A stretch of DNA of 7,178 bases from Bacteriovorax sp. (GTDB lineage Bacteria > Bdellovibrionota > Bacteriovoracia > Bacteriovoracales > Bacteriovoracaceae): the NCBI GenBank assembly GCA_030654205.1, contig JAURXW010000374.1, positions 1 to 7,178 of the forward strand, in the 5' to 3' direction. Made by a program: the position numbers and the translations under genes. Below are positions 6,065 through 7,178 of the stretch, one piece after another (within the stretch, counting starts at the first letter, position 1; every line of letters starts with the position of its first letter). Below the pieces are notes generated by a model. That model saw only the letters and a list, made by a program, of their open reading frames with translations, searched no databases and was not told where the DNA came from.

Positions 6065-6355
6065 ATGAAAAAAAGCTTCAACTTAACAGCTCCCAATAAA
6101 ACACCAGAAAGACAAACTGATTCAGTAAAACATGAGATTAAAAAATATATTACACGTGAACAGAGAAAAGCTGTTCCTGCCAATGTTGATTTTTGGGATT
6201 TCGATGTGAAAATGGGAGATAACTTAGATACTGCCGCAGTTATTCACGTCTCAGAAATAAATAAAAAAATAGATAGTATTAACTTAGAGAATAAGGAAAC
6301 TTTCTATCTCGAAATTTTAGCAAAACCTGGCCACCGCACCAATAAGAAAAAGTAA
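6065..6355 (+). CDS. DUF6172 family protein
   Basis: A 96-aa cytosolic protein of unknown function that I recognise as the DUF6172 type. The family pattern runs MKKSFNL at the start, a charged helix HEIKKYITREQRK (23-35), a central VDFWDFDVKMG segment (41-51), VIHVSEINKKID (59-70) and the C-terminal FYLEILAKPGHRT (80-92). The aromatic-acidic WDFD core and the AKPGHRT end are the conserved parts. Length is typical and complete. The start is supported by TAGGA at 6056-6060, 4 bases upstream; two consecutive TAA codons end the gene. It is transcribed alone, divergent from the RNA helicase and convergent with the VOC gene 4 bp downstream. The helix and tail are basic, so nucleic-acid or ribosome contact is conceivable, but nothing in the sequence shows it. 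Confidence 0.85.
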   Translation: MKKSFNLTAPNKTPERQTDSVKHEIKKYITREQRKAVPANVDFWDFDVKMGDNLDTAAVIHVSEINKKIDSINLENKETFYLEILAKPGHRTNKKK

Positions 6356-6359
6356 TAAA

Positions 6360-6779
6360 TTACCAGCTTCCGATATTTTCCATTTCATTCCAAGGGGCCT
6401 TTACTATCAAGGCATCTCCGGCTTGCAATAACTCTATTGATTGGTTATCTGGTGATTTTATAAATGCCATATATCCATCCCGGGGTGGACGATTAATAAT
6501 CACTCCAGACTCCATTAAGCGTTCACAGGTCTCATAAATATTATCGACTTGAAATGCCAGGTGACCAAAGTTGCGCCCACTTGTGTATTCCTCTGTTGAA
6601 TCCCAGTTATAGGTTAACTCTATCTCAGCTTCACCGGGAGCTGTGGCCAAAAAAATTAAGGTAAATTTTCCTGCTGAATTATCAACTCTTCGAATTTCAA
6701 TTAAACCTAATTTGTTAATAAAAAAATTAAGTGCTCGATCTAAATCTTTTACTCGTAACATTGTGTGCAAAAACTTCAT
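6360..6779 (-). CDS. Glyoxalase I-like VOC superfamily protein
   Basis: A 139-aa VOC (vicinal oxygen chelate) protein closely resembling lactoylglutathione lyase, which isomerises the hemithioacetal of methylglyoxal and glutathione to S-lactoylglutathione in the cytosol. It begins LHTMLRVKDLDRALNFF like GloA and has IELTYNW (53-59) and FGHLAFQVDN (71-80). The four metal ligands of GloA align at His5, Glu54, His73 and Glu116. The C-terminus carries an extra tail ending PWNEMENIGSW (129-139), as in a GloA-like subgroup seen in several proteobacteria, so substrate identity is less certain than the metal site; I leave the symbol empty. The start is supported by GAGGA at 6788-6792, 8 bases upstream. 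A consensus-like promoter lies directly upstream. Divergent from the flavodoxin gene. Confidence 0.9.
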   Translation of the reverse strand: MKFLHTMLRVKDLDRALNFFINKLGLIEIRRVDNSAGKFTLIFLATAPGEAEIELTYNWDSTEEYTSGRNFGHLAFQVDNIYETCERLMESGVIINRPPRDGYMAFIKSPDNQSIELLQAGDALIVKAPWNEMENIGSW

Positions 6780-6808
6780 TCGTTAAATCCTCGTTATAAT
6801 TTTTTCAT

Positions 6809-6836
6809 ATTATTAATTTTTATTATTTCATGTCAA
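6809..6836 (-). promoter_or_regulatory. Sigma-70 promoter of the VOC/glyoxalase-like gene
   Basis: The minus strand shows a perfect TTGACA (6831-6836) and, after 16 bp, AATAAT (6809-6814, 5/6 to consensus). Transcription would begin near 6802, giving a leader of about 20 bases with GAGGA before ATG 6779. This is the best sigma-70 match in the window. No equally good plus-strand promoter for the flavodoxin gene was found; TATTAT at 6821-6826 is a possible -10 with a poor -35. Confidence 0.55.
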
Positions 6837-6875
6837 TCTTTGAATATTTCTTGGCCCTAATAAATGGAGAAAATT

Positions 6876-7178
6876 ATGAATAAAGGAAAAATATTAGTAC
6901 TCTACTTCTCAAACTCTGGTTATACAAAAAAATTAGCTAATGAGATTTCTCAAAATCTTATGGCCGATCTCGAAGAAATTAAAACATCTGTCTCCTATAC
7001 TGGTTTTTTAGGATATCAACGAGCATTACTTCATTCGATATTTAAAAAAGAGCCGAAAATTAACGGACTCCATCACCAATTGACAGATTACGATATTGTC
7101 ATTGTGGGAAGTCCTGTATGGGCAGCCACCGTAGCTTCTCCGATCAATTCTTTTCTAAAAAATAACAAAGAAAATATT
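6876..7178 (+). CDS. Flavodoxin family protein, 3'-truncated by the window end
   Basis: The first 101 codons of a flavodoxin-like FMN-binding protein; the frame is open to the last base. The N-terminal strand KILVLYFSNSGYTKKLA (5-21) has the phosphate-binding loop SNSGYT (12-17) that follows the first beta strand in flavodoxins. DYDIVIVGSPVWAATVASPI (71-90) is the third strand and the GSPVW loop next to the flavin ring. Such proteins are cytosolic electron carriers or NAD(P)H-dependent flavin/quinone oxidoreductases; the missing half prevents a choice. The start at 6876 is supported by TGGAGA at 6865-6870, 5 bases upstream. It shares a 96-bp divergent gap with the glyoxalase-like gene, which fits electrophile or redox detoxification, though that link is inference. 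Confidence 0.88.
   Translation, partial: MNKGKILVLYFSNSGYTKKLANEISQNLMADLEEIKTSVSYTGFLGYQRALLHSIFKKEPKINGLHHQLTDYDIVIVGSPVWAATVASPINSFLKNNKENI

Noticed and set aside
1..7178. Defence island, prophage, insertion sequence, CRISPR or toxin-antitoxin system
   Set aside because: No transposase, integrase, direct repeat array, restriction or nuclease gene is seen. RadD and the DEAD-box helicase match housekeeping families end to end and are not flanked by defence genes.

Overview
The window is an AT-rich, tightly packed bacterial chromosome segment. It carries nine genes plus a 5'-truncated one at the left edge, and the last gene runs off the right edge. Gene content (two-component pair, RadD, ribosome hibernation factor, DEAD-box RNA helicase, glyoxalase-type VOC protein, DUF6172 protein), low GC and clear Shine-Dalgarno sites on most genes fit a Gram-negative, proteobacteria-related organism. 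A Bdellovibrionota/Bacteriovorax-like host is my best guess, but it rests on general resemblance only. I see no phage, IS, CRISPR, tRNA or rRNA signature, so this reads as ordinary core chromosome.

Layout. 2-1491 (+): C-terminal part of a membrane sensor histidine kinase followed by a single-domain response regulator. 1488-4194 (-): a run of three same-strand genes, in transcription order a two-CBS-domain protein, the RadD helicase and an unrecognised 168-aa protein. 4195-4325: a divergent control region with two back-to-back matches to sigma-54 (-24/-12) promoters. 4326-4649 (+): an HPF/RaiA-family ribosome hibernation factor. 4652-5908 (-): a DEAD-box RNA helicase. 5909-6064: a second divergent promoter region. 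6065-6355 (+): a DUF6172 protein. 6360-6779 (-): a glyoxalase I-like VOC protein. 6780-6875: a third divergent region. 6876-end (+): the N-terminal part of a flavodoxin-family protein.

The most notable signal is regulatory. The divergent CBS and hpf genes appear to share a pair of outward-facing sigma-54 promoters that together form a 14-bp-arm inverted repeat. This suggests the CBS protein (and perhaps radD behind it) and the ribosome hibernation factor are switched on together by an enhancer-dependent signal such as starvation or a life-cycle transition. That is inference. The activator is not visible here, and the response regulator in the window has no AAA+ or DNA-binding domain.

All three tail-to-tail gene junctions are almost seamless (4-bp overlap, 2-bp gap, 4-bp gap) and lack recognisable intrinsic terminators. 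I do not see a clear new multi-gene system such as a defence island. The 168-aa protein behind radD is the only intact gene I cannot place in any family.
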